Of a DNA stretch of 64,000 nucleotides, positions 24,400-32,765 are shown piece by piece; position 1 is the first letter of the stretch, and every line of letters begins with the position of its first letter. The position numbers and the translations under genes are program-made. Source of the DNA: Celeribacter persicus (GTDB lineage Bacteria; Pseudomonadota; Alphaproteobacteria; Rhodobacterales; Rhodobacteraceae); NCBI RefSeq assembly GCF_003050785.1, contig NZ_QAOH01000008.1, positions 62,001 through 126,000 of the forward strand, read 5' to 3'. The notes beneath the pieces are model-generated. The model was not told the origin of the DNA. It saw only the letters and a list, made by a program, of their open reading frames with translations, and searched no databases.

Positions 24400-25383
24400 A
24401 TGAGCAAACCTCTGCGTTTTGGTGTCCTTGGGGCATCGGACTTTGCGCTGCGTCACATGGCGCGGGCGATTCATGAGGCGGAGGGCGCGGTGTTTGCGGC
24501 ACTGGCCACCTCATCGGAGGACAAGGCCACACCGTTTCGCGCCTTCGCCCCGGATATCGCGGTTTTTACGGATTACGATGCGATGCTGGCCTCGGAGGGG
24601 ATCGACGCGGTCTATATCCCGCTGCCCAACCATCTGCATGTGGACTGGAGCCTGAAGGCGATGGAGGCAGGCAAGCATGTGCTCTGCGAAAAGCCCATCG
24701 CGATGAAGGCCGCCGAGATCGACCGGCTGATCGCCAAACGCGATGAGACCGGGCTTTTGTGTGCGGAGGCCTTCATGATTGTGCATCACCCGCAATTGCA
24801 AAGGGTGCGCGATCTGTTGGCGGCGGGGGAGATCGGCCGGCTGGAGCGGGTCGAGGTCGGGTTTTCCTTCGACAATCCGGATGTGACCAATATTCGCAAC
24901 CGGCCGGAAACCGGCGGCGGGGCCTTGGGTGACATTGGTGTCTATGCCTTTGGCTGTGCACGTTTTGCGACCGGGGAGGAGCCCGTTGCAATCACCCATG
25001 CGGAGATCACCCGCGAGAATGGCGTCGATGTCACGGCGGAGGTTTCCGCGCGCTTTCCGTCCTTTGGCTATCACGGGTATGTCTCCATGCGCATGGCGCC
25101 GTTTCAGGAGGCGCGGTTCCATGGTCGCAGTGGTGTGATCGTTGTGAAAACGCCATTCAACGCCGGGGTGGCCGGGCTGGCGGAGATCGAGATTACGGAC
25201 GGGCAGGGCACACGCCGGGTCGAGAGCTTTCCGACCGTGCGGCAGTATGTAATGCAGGTCGAGAACTTTGTGTGCTCCGCGACGGAGGGGGCGTCGTACC
25301 CGTGGAGCCTTGAGGATGCCAAGGGCACACAGGCGATGATCGACGCGGTTTTCAAAGCCGCATTTGATGCGGATCAAGGCTGA
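24400..25383 (+). CDS. Gfo/Idh/MocA family NAD(P)-dependent oxidoreductase
   Basis: A 327-residue dehydrogenase. The N-terminal Rossmann fold has FGVLGASDFALRHMA (GxxGxx motif, about 7-20), the substrate-site EKPIAMKA near 97 (conserved E-K-P) and the family's second domain with GGGALGDIGVYAFGCARF near 170 (the D-x-x-x-H/Y catalytic area; here DIGVY). Members oxidise sugars, inositol or related polyols. No neighbour indicates the substrate. GGAGGAG upstream supports ATG 24400. Confidence 0.92.
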   Translation: MSKPLRFGVLGASDFALRHMARAIHEAEGAVFAALATSSEDKATPFRAFAPDIAVFTDYDAMLASEGIDAVYIPLPNHLHVDWSLKAMEAGKHVLCEKPIAMKAAEIDRLIAKRDETGLLCAEAFMIVHHPQLQRVRDLLAAGEIGRLERVEVGFSFDNPDVTNIRNRPETGGGALGDIGVYAFGCARFATGEEPVAITHAEITRENGVDVTAEVSARFPSFGYHGYVSMRMAPFQEARFHGRSGVIVVKTPFNAGVAGLAEIEITDGQGTRRVESFPTVRQYVMQVENFVCSATEGASYPWSLEDAKGTQAMIDAVFKAAFDADQG

Positions 25384-25438
25384 ACCGGGCGACTCGCGCT
25401 ATTCTTAAGGTGTTGGAAAGGCAAGAAAAGGAGGACAC

Positions 25439-25492
25439 ATGAAAATGTTCCACGCTTCTGGCTCTAACAACAAGGAGGATCCGCCGCAATAA
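25439..25492 (+). CDS. Possible 17-codon leader or microORF
   Basis: ATG 25439 with an excellent AAAAGGAGG ribosome binding site opens a frame of 17 codons (MKMFHASGSNNKEDPPQ). It stands at the head of an intergenic stretch full of hairpins. It might be a leader peptide or a mini-protein; a chance ORF cannot be ruled out, although the ribosome binding site is better than those of many real genes here. Confidence 0.35.
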   Translation: MKMFHASGSNNKEDPPQ

Positions 25493-25745
25493 CCGGCACC
25501 TCCGGCTTAGGTCTCTCGGATCCGTGGAGGGATGTCCGAGGTCAGGGCCGGGGTAGACGGTTCAAGGGATCCGACGGGTGCTGCCGATTGAGGCTTTGAG
25601 ACCCCGGATGAAGCGAGACGGAGGAGCATGTGCCCCCTCGCTCAAAGGGCCAACACCCGGAAGATTCCTGTCCCGTGAGGGGGGAAATCCTCAGGGAGGT
25701 ACACGTGGTAAGGGCGCCCAGTTCGGGCGCCCGTGTTGTTTTGGA
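25493..25745 (+). ncRNA. Candidate structured RNA with GGATCCG repeats
   Basis: Between the micro-ORF and the lipase gene lie about 250 nt without a convincing protein. GGATCCG recurs at 25477, 25518 and 25567, each in a hairpin-like G+C context. The stretch ends in GGGCGCCC-AGTTC-GGGCGCCC (25712-25732) followed by GTGTTGTTTT, a terminator-like end. Composition and structure suggest a small RNA or long leader; it matches no RNA class I can name (not tmRNA, RNase P or a known riboswitch by eye). Confidence 0.45.
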
Positions 25746-25801
25746 GCCTGTCGTGTGGGACGGCTCTTGTTCCATCCTTGGCGCAGCGCCATATGAGAGA
25801 G

Positions 25802-26566
25802 ATGACACGTTTTCCCGTCTTTGCGTTCAGCACGATTATCGGATTGGTCCTGAGCCTGCCCGCGCAGGCTGAAGACACGCAAGAGGCGCGGTGTGTCATC
25901 CTGTTGCATGGTTTGACGCGGACCGATGCTTCCATGCGGATCATGGAGCACGCGCTTGAAGCGGTGGGGTATAAAACCGTCAATCAGGAGTACCCGTCCC
26001 GCGAGGCCCCTGTCGCCATTCTGGCCGATGCGGCGCTGCGCGCGGCGCGGGACGGCTGCGCCCCGGACACCGCGCCCGATGTGGTGACCCATTCCATGGG
26101 GGCGATCCTGTTGCGCAGTTTCGCCGCCGACCATCCGGAGATGGACTGGGGGCGCGTGGTCATGCTCGGCCCGCCCAATCACGGCTCGGAGATCATCGAC
26201 ACCTTCGGGGATTATGCCGCCTTCGCTGCCGCCAACGGTCCTGCGGGATTGCAACTCGGAACCGACGGTTTGCCGGACAGCCTGCCGCCCCTGCCTTTCG
26301 AGACCGGGGTGATCGCCGGGAGCCAGTCGATCAATCCCGTGCTCTCAGCGGTGGTCGAGGGCGAGGACGATGGCAAAGTCTCCATCGAGAGCACGAAAGT
26401 GGACGGAATGACGGCGCATCTCACCTTGCCGGTGACGCATACCTTCATGGCGCAGAACCCGCGCGTCATCATGCAAACGATCAGCTTCCTTGAGACCGGC
26501 GCTTTCGAGCCCGATCTGAGCGCGGGGGAAGCGCTCCGCCGTCTTTGGGCGTTGGGGGTCGAATAA
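25802..26566 (+). CDS. Exported alpha/beta-hydrolase (lipase-like)
   Basis: A 254-residue secreted hydrolase. A signal peptide (VFAFSTIIGLVLSLPAQA) ends at AQA-ED near residue 22. The fold shows VILLHGLTRTDASM (oxyanion region, about 33-46), VVTHSMGAILL (nucleophile elbow T-H-S-M-G, a variant of G-x-S-x-G), and a late histidine in LPVTHTFM. GPPNHGSE after the elbow is typical of lipases of the PGAP1/EstA kind. ATG 25802 follows GAGAGAG; ATG 25793 is an alternative. Substrate unknown. Confidence 0.88.
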   Translation: MTRFPVFAFSTIIGLVLSLPAQAEDTQEARCVILLHGLTRTDASMRIMEHALEAVGYKTVNQEYPSREAPVAILADAALRAARDGCAPDTAPDVVTHSMGAILLRSFAADHPEMDWGRVVMLGPPNHGSEIIDTFGDYAAFAAANGPAGLQLGTDGLPDSLPPLPFETGVIAGSQSINPVLSAVVEGEDDGKVSIESTKVDGMTAHLTLPVTHTFMAQNPRVIMQTISFLETGAFEPDLSAGEALRRLWALGVE

Positions 26567-26581
26567 AGTTTCGAGTAAAGT

Positions 26582-27751
26582 TTACTGTGGCAGAACCTGC
26601 CGCAGCACCCGCATCATATTGTCACCCATGACGGCGGTGATTTCCGTCTCCGACAGCCCCTGATCCAGCATTGCCTGCGTCAGGGTCGCCAGTTCCGAGG
26701 TGTCGAACTCGGTTTCCACCGCCCCGTCGAAATCGGAACCGAGCGCCACATGGTCCACACCCACGACGTCAATGGCGGCTTCGATGGTTTTGGCGATGCC
26801 CTGAGGCGAGGCGTCACAGGTCACATCCTGCCAATAGCCGATGCCGATCACACCTCCGGTCGCGGCGATCTCGCGCATCAGATCGTCGGGGAAATTGCGC
26901 TTGACCGGGCAATGGGAATGGATGCCGGAATGCGAGACAATCACCGGCCCATCGGTCATCGCCAGAACATCGCGCGCCATTTGCGGCGAGGCGTGCGCGA
27001 GGTCGATCACCATGTGTTTTTCAACCATGCCTTCGACCACCGCACGGCCGAAATCGGTCAGCCCGTGATCCTCCTCGCCATGCAGCGACCCGCCAAGCGC
27101 GTTGTCAAAAAAATGCGTGAGCCCCATGAGGCGAAAGCCCGCGTCATAGATGCGGTCGAGATTGGCGATCTCTCCCTCAAGCACATGCCCGCCCTCGGCG
27201 CCCAGAATGCCGCCAATCACTTCGGCCCCTTCCGCGCGCGCGGCCAGAACGGCGTCCAGATCGGAAACGCTGCGGATCACCCGCACCTGATCGGGGGCTT
27301 TCTCCGCGTAACCGTTCAGCCGGTCCGCCATGTAAAGCCCGCGCTCGGTCAGATCGAACCAGCTTTTCGCCGGCCAAAGCTCGGCCACCGCCAGAAGCGT
27401 GATATTGTCGCGTGCTTCCGCCGAATTGTGCTCGTAATTCTGCCCGGCGGGGCTTTTGGTCACGGTGGTGAAAACCTGCACCGCGACATTGCCTTCGTGC
27501 AACCGGGGAATGTCGACCTGGCCGCGGTCGCCGCGTTTCAGGAGATCGCGATTCCACATCAGGCTGTCGGCGTGCAGGTCCCCGATCACGAGGCGGTCGT
27601 GCAGCGCCTGTGCCTCCGGCGAAACGGGGTAGGGCGCATGGGCCACCACGGGGTTTTGTCCCTTTTCTACGATTCCCGGCAACACGCCGAAAAACACCAC
27701 CGCCGCGATGACGATCAAAGCCGCGATGATCCGTCCGATCCATTTGAGCAT
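26582..27751 (-). CDS. Membrane dipeptidase (peptidase M19) family protein
   Basis: A 389-residue M19 (renal dipeptidase-like) enzyme with an N-terminal membrane anchor (IGRIIAALIVIAAVVFFGVLPGI). The binuclear zinc site is visible: VIGDLHADSL (H-x-D, about 50), a conserved glutamate in GAEGGHVLEGE near 180, VIDLAHASPQM near 255 and VSHSGIHSHCPVKRN near 280; HVALGSDFDGAVETEFDTS closes the site. Such enzymes cleave dipeptides or act on beta-lactam-like substrates. ATG 27751 is chosen because GGGAGG lies 8-9 nt upstream. It converges with the lipase gene. Confidence 0.92.
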   Translation of the reverse strand: MLKWIGRIIAALIVIAAVVFFGVLPGIVEKGQNPVVAHAPYPVSPEAQALHDRLVIGDLHADSLMWNRDLLKRGDRGQVDIPRLHEGNVAVQVFTTVTKSPAGQNYEHNSAEARDNITLLAVAELWPAKSWFDLTERGLYMADRLNGYAEKAPDQVRVIRSVSDLDAVLAARAEGAEVIGGILGAEGGHVLEGEIANLDRIYDAGFRLMGLTHFFDNALGGSLHGEEDHGLTDFGRAVVEGMVEKHMVIDLAHASPQMARDVLAMTDGPVIVSHSGIHSHCPVKRNFPDDLMREIAATGGVIGIGYWQDVTCDASPQGIAKTIEAAIDVVGVDHVALGSDFDGAVETEFDTSELATLTQAMLDQGLSETEITAVMGDNMMRVLRQVLPQ

Positions 27752-27907
27752 GAAATTTTCCTCCCGTTTTGACAAAGCCTAGGAGGTGTTGCTCCGGCGA
27801 CAAAACGAAACCTCGCGTCAGCATGGGGTTGCGTGGATGATTTTGGTCCGTCGCCGTTCACGCTAGACTGTGTGGAGAGAGTAAAGGAATCACTCAAAGG
27901 ACATCCT

Positions 27908-28225
27908 ATGACCGACCCGCATGAATTCGATCACGTGATGCCCGATCTCGGCGGCAAAAAGGCGAAGCGACCCGAGGAAATCTCCGAAAACATGGGCGCA
28001 CGCATTCTCTATTCGCTCATCATCTGGGTGATGATGAGCTTCGCCTCGACTATCATCGGTGTGCTTGCCGTGTTGCAGGCGATCATCATGCTGGTCAACG
28101 GCAAGAAACCGAACGAGAGGGTGGCCGATGCGGGGACCGATGTGGGCATCTGGTTTGCGAAAGCCACGCGTTATATTACCGGCGACAGTGAGGTGAAACC
28201 CTGGCCCTGGACGGAGCTGGACTGA
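27908..28225 (+). CDS. DUF4389 family membrane protein
   Basis: A 105-residue protein with a central membrane region (GARILYSLIIWVMMSFASTIIGVLAVLQAIIMLVNG; one long or two short helices) and the typical end TRYITGDSEVKPWPW, which I recognise as DUF4389. The cytoplasmic N-terminus is charged. It starts at ATG 27908 and is followed after 3 nt by a DksA/TraR-type protein, so the two form a small operon. Function unknown. Confidence 0.85.
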   Translation: MTDPHEFDHVMPDLGGKKAKRPEEISENMGARILYSLIIWVMMSFASTIIGVLAVLQAIIMLVNGKKPNERVADAGTDVGIWFAKATRYITGDSEVKPWPWTELD

Positions 28226-28228
28226 TCC

Positions 28229-28498
28229 ATGGCGGGGGGCTGGGCCAAAGACGGGGCGGTGAGCCAACAGATCGAGGCCTCGATCAGCGACGAACTGGCC
28301 CGGATGAAGCAACAGCGCGCGCCTGTGGGCGAGAGTTTCACGGAATGCGCCGAATGCGGAGAGGAGATTCCGGAAGCGCGCCGCAAGGCGATCCCCGGCA
28401 TCAAACTCTGCATCGAATGTCAGCGCGAACGCGATAGCGCCTATAAACCGCGCGGCGGCATCAACCGGCGAGGCTCGAAAGACAGCCAGTTGAAGTGA
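28229..28498 (+). CDS. DksA/TraR family C4-type zinc finger protein
   Basis: An 89-residue protein ending in CAECGEEIPEARRKAIPGIKLCIEC, the four-cysteine zinc finger of the DksA/TraR family (about 42-66). It lacks the long coiled coil of DksA, so it is of the short TraR/YbiI type. Such proteins may enter the RNA polymerase secondary channel or serve other roles. It is coupled to the DUF4389 gene upstream and abuts the convergent GNAT gene. Confidence 0.9.
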   Translation: MAGGWAKDGAVSQQIEASISDELARMKQQRAPVGESFTECAECGEEIPEARRKAIPGIKLCIECQRERDSAYKPRGGINRRGSKDSQLK

Positions 28499-28969
28499 TC
28501 AGGCGAGGTCCAGCCGCATGATGTGCTGCGGTCCGAACCCGCCGTCGAGATAGAGCGCGCCGGTGTCGAAGAACCCGCCCTTGAGATAAGCCTTGCGTGC
28601 ATTCGGATTGCGGCAATTCACGGTCAGGTAACAGGCGTAAGCCCCCGGATATTGCGCTTGCAGATAGGGTTTGAGCGCCCGGCAGGCGGCGGAGGCATGG
28701 CCCTTGCCCTGTGCGGCATGGTCGATCATGAACTGGCGCAGGCCGATGACACCTTCGGGCGCGAAATCGTGGTGATCGGCATAGTCCCTGTCGATGGCAA
28801 AAAAGCCAACGGGCTTCCCGTCGGACAGGATCACATGACCGTCACGCGCTGCGCCCGTGGACATGGTGATCGTGGGTAGATCGGCAAAGCCCGCCTGATC
28901 GGGCGGCAAGGAAAACCCCGCGAGACGGTTCAGGTCTTTGCCGGGGAGGGGGGAAAGCGTGACGCTCAC
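28499..28969 (-). CDS. GNAT family N-acetyltransferase
   Basis: A 156-residue acetyltransferase. Motif A is FMIDHAAQGKGHASAACRALKPYL (about 77-100; Q-x-x-G-x-G/A acetyl-CoA loop), followed by LTVNCRNPNARKAYLKGGFFDTG, the conserved N-x-x-A-x-x-x-Y-x-x-x-G-F end of the fold. Substrate unknown. Its ATG overlaps the stop of the upstream pepF-like gene (28966-28969), so the two are translationally coupled. Confidence 0.88.
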   Translation of the reverse strand: MSVTLSPLPGKDLNRLAGFSLPPDQAGFADLPTITMSTGAARDGHVILSDGKPVGFFAIDRDYADHHDFAPEGVIGLRQFMIDHAAQGKGHASAACRALKPYLQAQYPGAYACYLTVNCRNPNARKAYLKGGFFDTGALYLDGGFGPQHIMRLDLA

Positions 28970-30786
28970 TCCATCGCTTCCAATTCATCAATGAAACCGG
29001 AGATCATCGACAGGCCCTTGTCCCAGAATTTCGGGTCGGAGGCGTCGAGGCCGAAGGGCTTGAGAAGTTCCTTATGGTGTTTCGAGCCGCCGGATTTGAG
29101 CATGTCGAAATACTTGTCCTGAAAACCCTCGGGTTGCTCGGTATAGGCCGCATAGAGCGCGTTCACCAAGCCGTCGCCAAACGCATAAGCGTAGACGTAG
29201 AAGGGCGAGTGGACAAAATGCGGGATGTAGGACCAGTAGACCTCGTATTCCGGCATGAATTCGAACGCCGGGCCGAGAGATTCGCCCTGCACCGACATCC
29301 AGATTTTGTTGATGTCCTCAGGCGTGAGTTCTCCGCCGCGCCGCGCCTCGTGCAGTTTGCATTCGAAATCGTAGAAGGCGATCTGGCGCACGACCGTGTT
29401 GATCATGTCTTCGACCTTGCCAGCGAGCATGACCTTGCGCTCGGCCTCGGTCCTCGCGCCCTTGAGCATCTTCTGGAAGGTCAGCATTTCGCCGAATACC
29501 GAGGCGGTTTCCGCAAGCGTCAGGGGCGTATCGGCGAGCAATTCGCCTTGCCCTGCGGCCAGAACCTGATGCACGCCATGGCCCAGCTCATGCGCCAGCG
29601 TCATCACATCGCGCGGTTTGCCGAGGTAGTTGAGCATCACATAGGGGTGCGCGTCGGTCACGGTCGGATGCGCGAAGGCCCCCGGCGCTTTGCCCGGTTT
29701 CACGCCCGCGTCGATCCAGCCCTTGGTGAAGAACGGCTCGGCAATCTCCGCCATGCGCGGATCGAAACCGGCATAGGCGTCCATCACGGTCTTGCGCGCC
29801 TCGTCCCAGCCGACCGTGCGGGTTTCCTCCATCGGCAGCGGCGCGTTGCGGTCCCAGACCTGCAATTTGTCAAGGCCGAGCCAGCCGCGTTTCAGCTCAT
29901 AGTAACGATGTGACAGTTTCGGATAGGCCGCGACTACCGCGTCGCGCAGCGCTTGCACCACCTCGGGTTCGACATCGTTCGACAGGTGGCGGCCCGTTTG
30001 CGGTGTCGGCATGCCGCGCCATTTGTCCTCGATCTGGCCCATTTTGGCCAAAGTATTGTGAACACGGGAGAAAATCTTGATGTTCTCACCAAGGACCTTG
30101 CCGATCTCGCGCGCCGCCGCCTCGCGCACGGAGCGGTCCTGTTCGGTCATCAGCGTGGTGGTGGCCTCGATCCCGAGCGTCTCGCCGTTCACCTCGAATT
30201 TCAGGTCCGCGACGGTTTCGTCGAACAGCTTGTTCCAGGCGGACGCGCCGACGACCGACATATCGTGTTCGTAGCGCTCAAGCTCGTCGGAAAGCTGATA
30301 GGGCCGCATCTTGCGCATCCGCTCGAAAATCGGCCGGTAGCGCGCGAGCCCTTCGTGTTTCAGCATCGCTTCGAGCGTTTCGTCAGGGATGCGGTTCACT
30401 TCGAGCGAGAAAAACACCAGAGGGGCGGTGAAACTGGTGATCTTGTCCTGAATGTCGGAAAAGAATTTCGCCCGCGCGCCATCGACGGTGTTCTGATAGT
30501 AGAGCAGCCCGGCGAAGGAGCCGAGACGCCCGGCCACCTGCGAAATTCGCTCGTTGCGCAGGATGCATTCATACATCCCTTCGCCATCGAGTTCGGCGAG
30601 CTTGCCCTCGTAATCCTTGGCGAAACTGGTGCAATGCTCTTCGAGCCAGTCGAGATCGCGTTTCACCTCCGGCGCGTCGGTCGCGGGGTAGAGATCGGTG
30701 AGGTCCCAGTCCGGCAGGTCTCCGAAAGCGTTATGCCCGCTCTGGGCGTTCTGATCGAAAACCGGTTGGGGAAAGGTGAACCGCAT
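28966..30786 (-). CDS. pepF: M3 family oligoendopeptidase F
   Basis: A 606-residue cytosolic metallopeptidase of the PepF type that degrades oligopeptides. The zinc motif HELGHGVHQ (H-E-x-x-H) lies in TLAHELGHGVHQVLAAGQ near residue 395, and the downstream glutamate in LAETASVFGEMLTFQKML supplies the third ligand. The C-terminal HSPFYVYAYAFGDGLVNALY is typical of the family. ATG 30786 is preferred over 30813 because GAGGAG sits 7 nt upstream. It leads an operon with the GNAT gene; the hydrolase genes upstream have the same orientation. Confidence 0.93.
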   Translation of the reverse strand: MRFTFPQPVFDQNAQSGHNAFGDLPDWDLTDLYPATDAPEVKRDLDWLEEHCTSFAKDYEGKLAELDGEGMYECILRNERISQVAGRLGSFAGLLYYQNTVDGARAKFFSDIQDKITSFTAPLVFFSLEVNRIPDETLEAMLKHEGLARYRPIFERMRKMRPYQLSDELERYEHDMSVVGASAWNKLFDETVADLKFEVNGETLGIEATTTLMTEQDRSVREAAAREIGKVLGENIKIFSRVHNTLAKMGQIEDKWRGMPTPQTGRHLSNDVEPEVVQALRDAVVAAYPKLSHRYYELKRGWLGLDKLQVWDRNAPLPMEETRTVGWDEARKTVMDAYAGFDPRMAEIAEPFFTKGWIDAGVKPGKAPGAFAHPTVTDAHPYVMLNYLGKPRDVMTLAHELGHGVHQVLAAGQGELLADTPLTLAETASVFGEMLTFQKMLKGARTEAERKVMLAGKVEDMINTVVRQIAFYDFECKLHEARRGGELTPEDINKIWMSVQGESLGPAFEFMPEYEVYWSYIPHFVHSPFYVYAYAFGDGLVNALYAAYTEQPEGFQDKYFDMLKSGGSKHHKELLKPFGLDASDPKFWDKGLSMISGFIDELEAME

Positions 30787-30846
30787 CGCATCGCTCCTCA
30801 TGTTGTTTTCCAACAGATAGGGCGTCCGGTGCGCGGATGCAAAGGA

Positions 30847-31788
30847 TCAGGCGGATTGCCCGGAAAAAAGCGCCGCAAGACGGTCGTAGAAGAGTTCGCG
30901 GATCGCCGGGTTCTCCATCGGAATCTCGTGCCGCCCGCCCGGAACCTCGACCAGTTCGCAGGATGGCCAGCGCGCCGCGAAATCGCGTACCGCAGCGGTG
31001 TTGACGATTTTCTCGTCGAGACCGAGAAAACACAGGCCCGGCACCTCGGGCAGGGTCTGCTCGAAAGCCCAGTCGTTTTCCGCGATGGCCTGCGTGACCC
31101 ATCGTGATGATGGTCCGCCCAACGAGAGATCGGGGTGCTCCACCACCTGCCGCGTCATGTAATCGAACATGTCACGATCTGAGGTCAGAAGATTATCGGG
31201 AAAGCCGTGCCAGACCATGTAGCTTTCGGGCCGGGTGCCCGGCGCGCGCATGTTTTGCAAGCCAAGAGTATTCAGCACCGGGGAGACAAACCGCACCAGC
31301 AATTTTTGCCAGGCCGACAGGCCGATGCCCCACATCGGCGCGGAAAATCCGGCGGCCTTGAAGGGCTTGCCTTCGATCAGTGCCCGCACCCCGATGGCTC
31401 CGCCCATGGAATGTCCGATCAGGAACCAGGGCTTCGGCATGGCTTTCTCTTCGGCCAGTTCGATGACCGCATCGAGGTCCTTCTGGTAGTCCTTGAAATC
31501 CTCGACATGGCCGATGCGGCGGTCTTTCAACAGACGATCCGCGAGGCCTTGACCGCGCCAGTCGATGGCCAGACTGGCAAAGCCGCGGGCGGCGAAATCC
31601 GCCGCGCCGCGTCCGTATTTCTCGACGCATTCGGTGCGCCCGGGCAGGATGAACACCGTGCCCTTCGCACCTTCGTGGGGCCAAAGCCCGACACGGATGC
31701 GCACCCCGTCCGAGGCGGTGAGCCAGAAGGCTTCGCCGCCTTCCGGCCCGTCTGCCAGATCGTGAAACAGGGGGGCGCGTTCTGCCAT
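30847..31788 (-). CDS. Alpha/beta-hydrolase, lysophospholipase (PldB)-like
   Basis: A 313-residue hydrolase of the Hydrolase_4/lysophospholipase L2 group. The fold signs are VFILPGRTECVEKYG (oxyanion region, about 45-59), LAIDWRGQGLADR, the nucleophile elbow LIGHSMGGAIGVRAL (G-H-S-M-G, about 118-132), the acid in FLGLDEKIVN and the histidine in VPGGRHEIPME. It probably cleaves acyl esters from lipids. Its ATG shares one base with the stop of the SCP2 gene (TAATG at 31786-31790), so the two are coupled, suggesting a lipid substrate. Confidence 0.9.
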   Translation of the reverse strand: MAERAPLFHDLADGPEGGEAFWLTASDGVRIRVGLWPHEGAKGTVFILPGRTECVEKYGRGAADFAARGFASLAIDWRGQGLADRLLKDRRIGHVEDFKDYQKDLDAVIELAEEKAMPKPWFLIGHSMGGAIGVRALIEGKPFKAAGFSAPMWGIGLSAWQKLLVRFVSPVLNTLGLQNMRAPGTRPESYMVWHGFPDNLLTSDRDMFDYMTRQVVEHPDLSLGGPSSRWVTQAIAENDWAFEQTLPEVPGLCFLGLDEKIVNTAAVRDFAARWPSCELVEVPGGRHEIPMENPAIRELFYDRLAALFSGQSA

Positions 31789-32075
31789 TACGACAGCGCA
31801 GAGCCGAGTTGCATGGCAAGACCCATGTCGCCGTCGATCGACAGCTTGCCCTGCATGAAAGCCGCGGTCGGGTTGACGTCGCCTTCCATCATACCCTGAA
31901 AGGTGTCGAGATCGGCGGTCAGCGTCACATCGGCGGCGTCATCGGCGGCGCGCACACCGTCCGCGTCGACCATGATGGCGCCTTCGCCCTCGATCACGAA
32001 TTTCGCAACGCCGGCGCTGAAACCGTCGATTTTCTCGGACAGGGCTTCCACGGCCTTGGTAATGATGTCGCTCAT
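31788..32075 (-). CDS. SCP2 sterol-binding domain protein
   Basis: A 95-residue single-domain SCP2 protein: GVAKFVIEGEGAIMVDADGV, then ADVTLTADLDTFQGMMEGDVNPTAAFMQGKLSIDGDMGLAMQL, the usual SCP2 course. These small soluble proteins bind lipids, fatty acids or acyl-CoA in a hydrophobic tunnel. ATG 32075 is preceded by GGAGGAAA. The coupling with a lysophospholipase-like hydrolase fits a joint role in lipid handling (inference). Confidence 0.92.
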   Translation of the reverse strand: MSDIITKAVEALSEKIDGFSAGVAKFVIEGEGAIMVDADGVRAADDAADVTLTADLDTFQGMMEGDVNPTAAFMQGKLSIDGDMGLAMQLGSALS

Positions 32076-32173
32076 GTGTATTTCCTCCGGTTGTCTGGCG
32101 CGCCATGCGATCAGGTCTGCCACTTATTTGTGACTATGAACATGGGCCCCAGAAAGCTACAATCCAGATCGTT

Positions 32174-32731
32174 ATGAAGAGATTACGACAGTTTCTCAAA
32201 TGTGCCGTTGCGTTCTGGCTCTTTTTCGGGGCGTCGGTTGCTTTTGCCACGGATGCGGCGCGGCTCGATACGCTGTTCGGGGAACTGTCGCAGGCCGATC
32301 CCCATGACGCCTCCCGCATCGAACAGGCAATCGCGCTGGAGCTGTCGCGCTCCGGCTCCGATGCCATGGATCTTTTGCTGGAGCGGGGCCGTTCGGCGAT
32401 GGAGGCGGGAGATATTCATGGTGCCATCGGCCATCTGACCGCACTTGTGGATCACGCTCCGGAGTTTACCGAAGGTTACAATGCCCGCGCCACCGCCTAT
32501 TTCATGGCAGGTCTGTACGGTCCGGCGCTTCAGGACATTGGCGAGGTGCTGTCACGCGAGCCACGGCATTTCGGGGCGCTCTCCGGCCTTGCTCTGATTC
32601 TCGAAGAGACCGGTGACGCGGCAAGGGCCCTGGCCGTTCTGCGAAAGATCGAAGAAATTCATCCGAATATGGAAGGTCTTTCGGCCCGTATCGCCGGGCT
32701 TGAACTGGCGCTTGATGGTGTGGCGCTCTAA
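32174..32731 (+). CDS. Exported tetratricopeptide-repeat protein
   Basis: A 185-residue protein with a signal peptide (FLKCAVAFWLFFGASVAFA, cleavage after AFA near 24) and TPR-like helical repeats: MDLLLERGRSAMEAGDIHGAIGHLTALVDHAPEF, then AYFMAGLYGPALQDIGEVLSREPRHFGAL and LILEETGDAARALAVLRKIEEIHPN. TPR proteins act as protein-binding scaffolds, here in the periplasm. ATG 32174 is chosen for the signal peptide. The Suv3-like helicase follows after 34 nt but acts in the cytosol, so a functional link is unclear. Confidence 0.85.
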   Translation: MKRLRQFLKCAVAFWLFFGASVAFATDAARLDTLFGELSQADPHDASRIEQAIALELSRSGSDAMDLLLERGRSAMEAGDIHGAIGHLTALVDHAPEFTEGYNARATAYFMAGLYGPALQDIGEVLSREPRHFGALSGLALILEETGDAARALAVLRKIEEIHPNMEGLSARIAGLELALDGVAL

Positions 32732-32765
32732 GTATCCTCTGAAACGATAAACAGGACGACACCCG

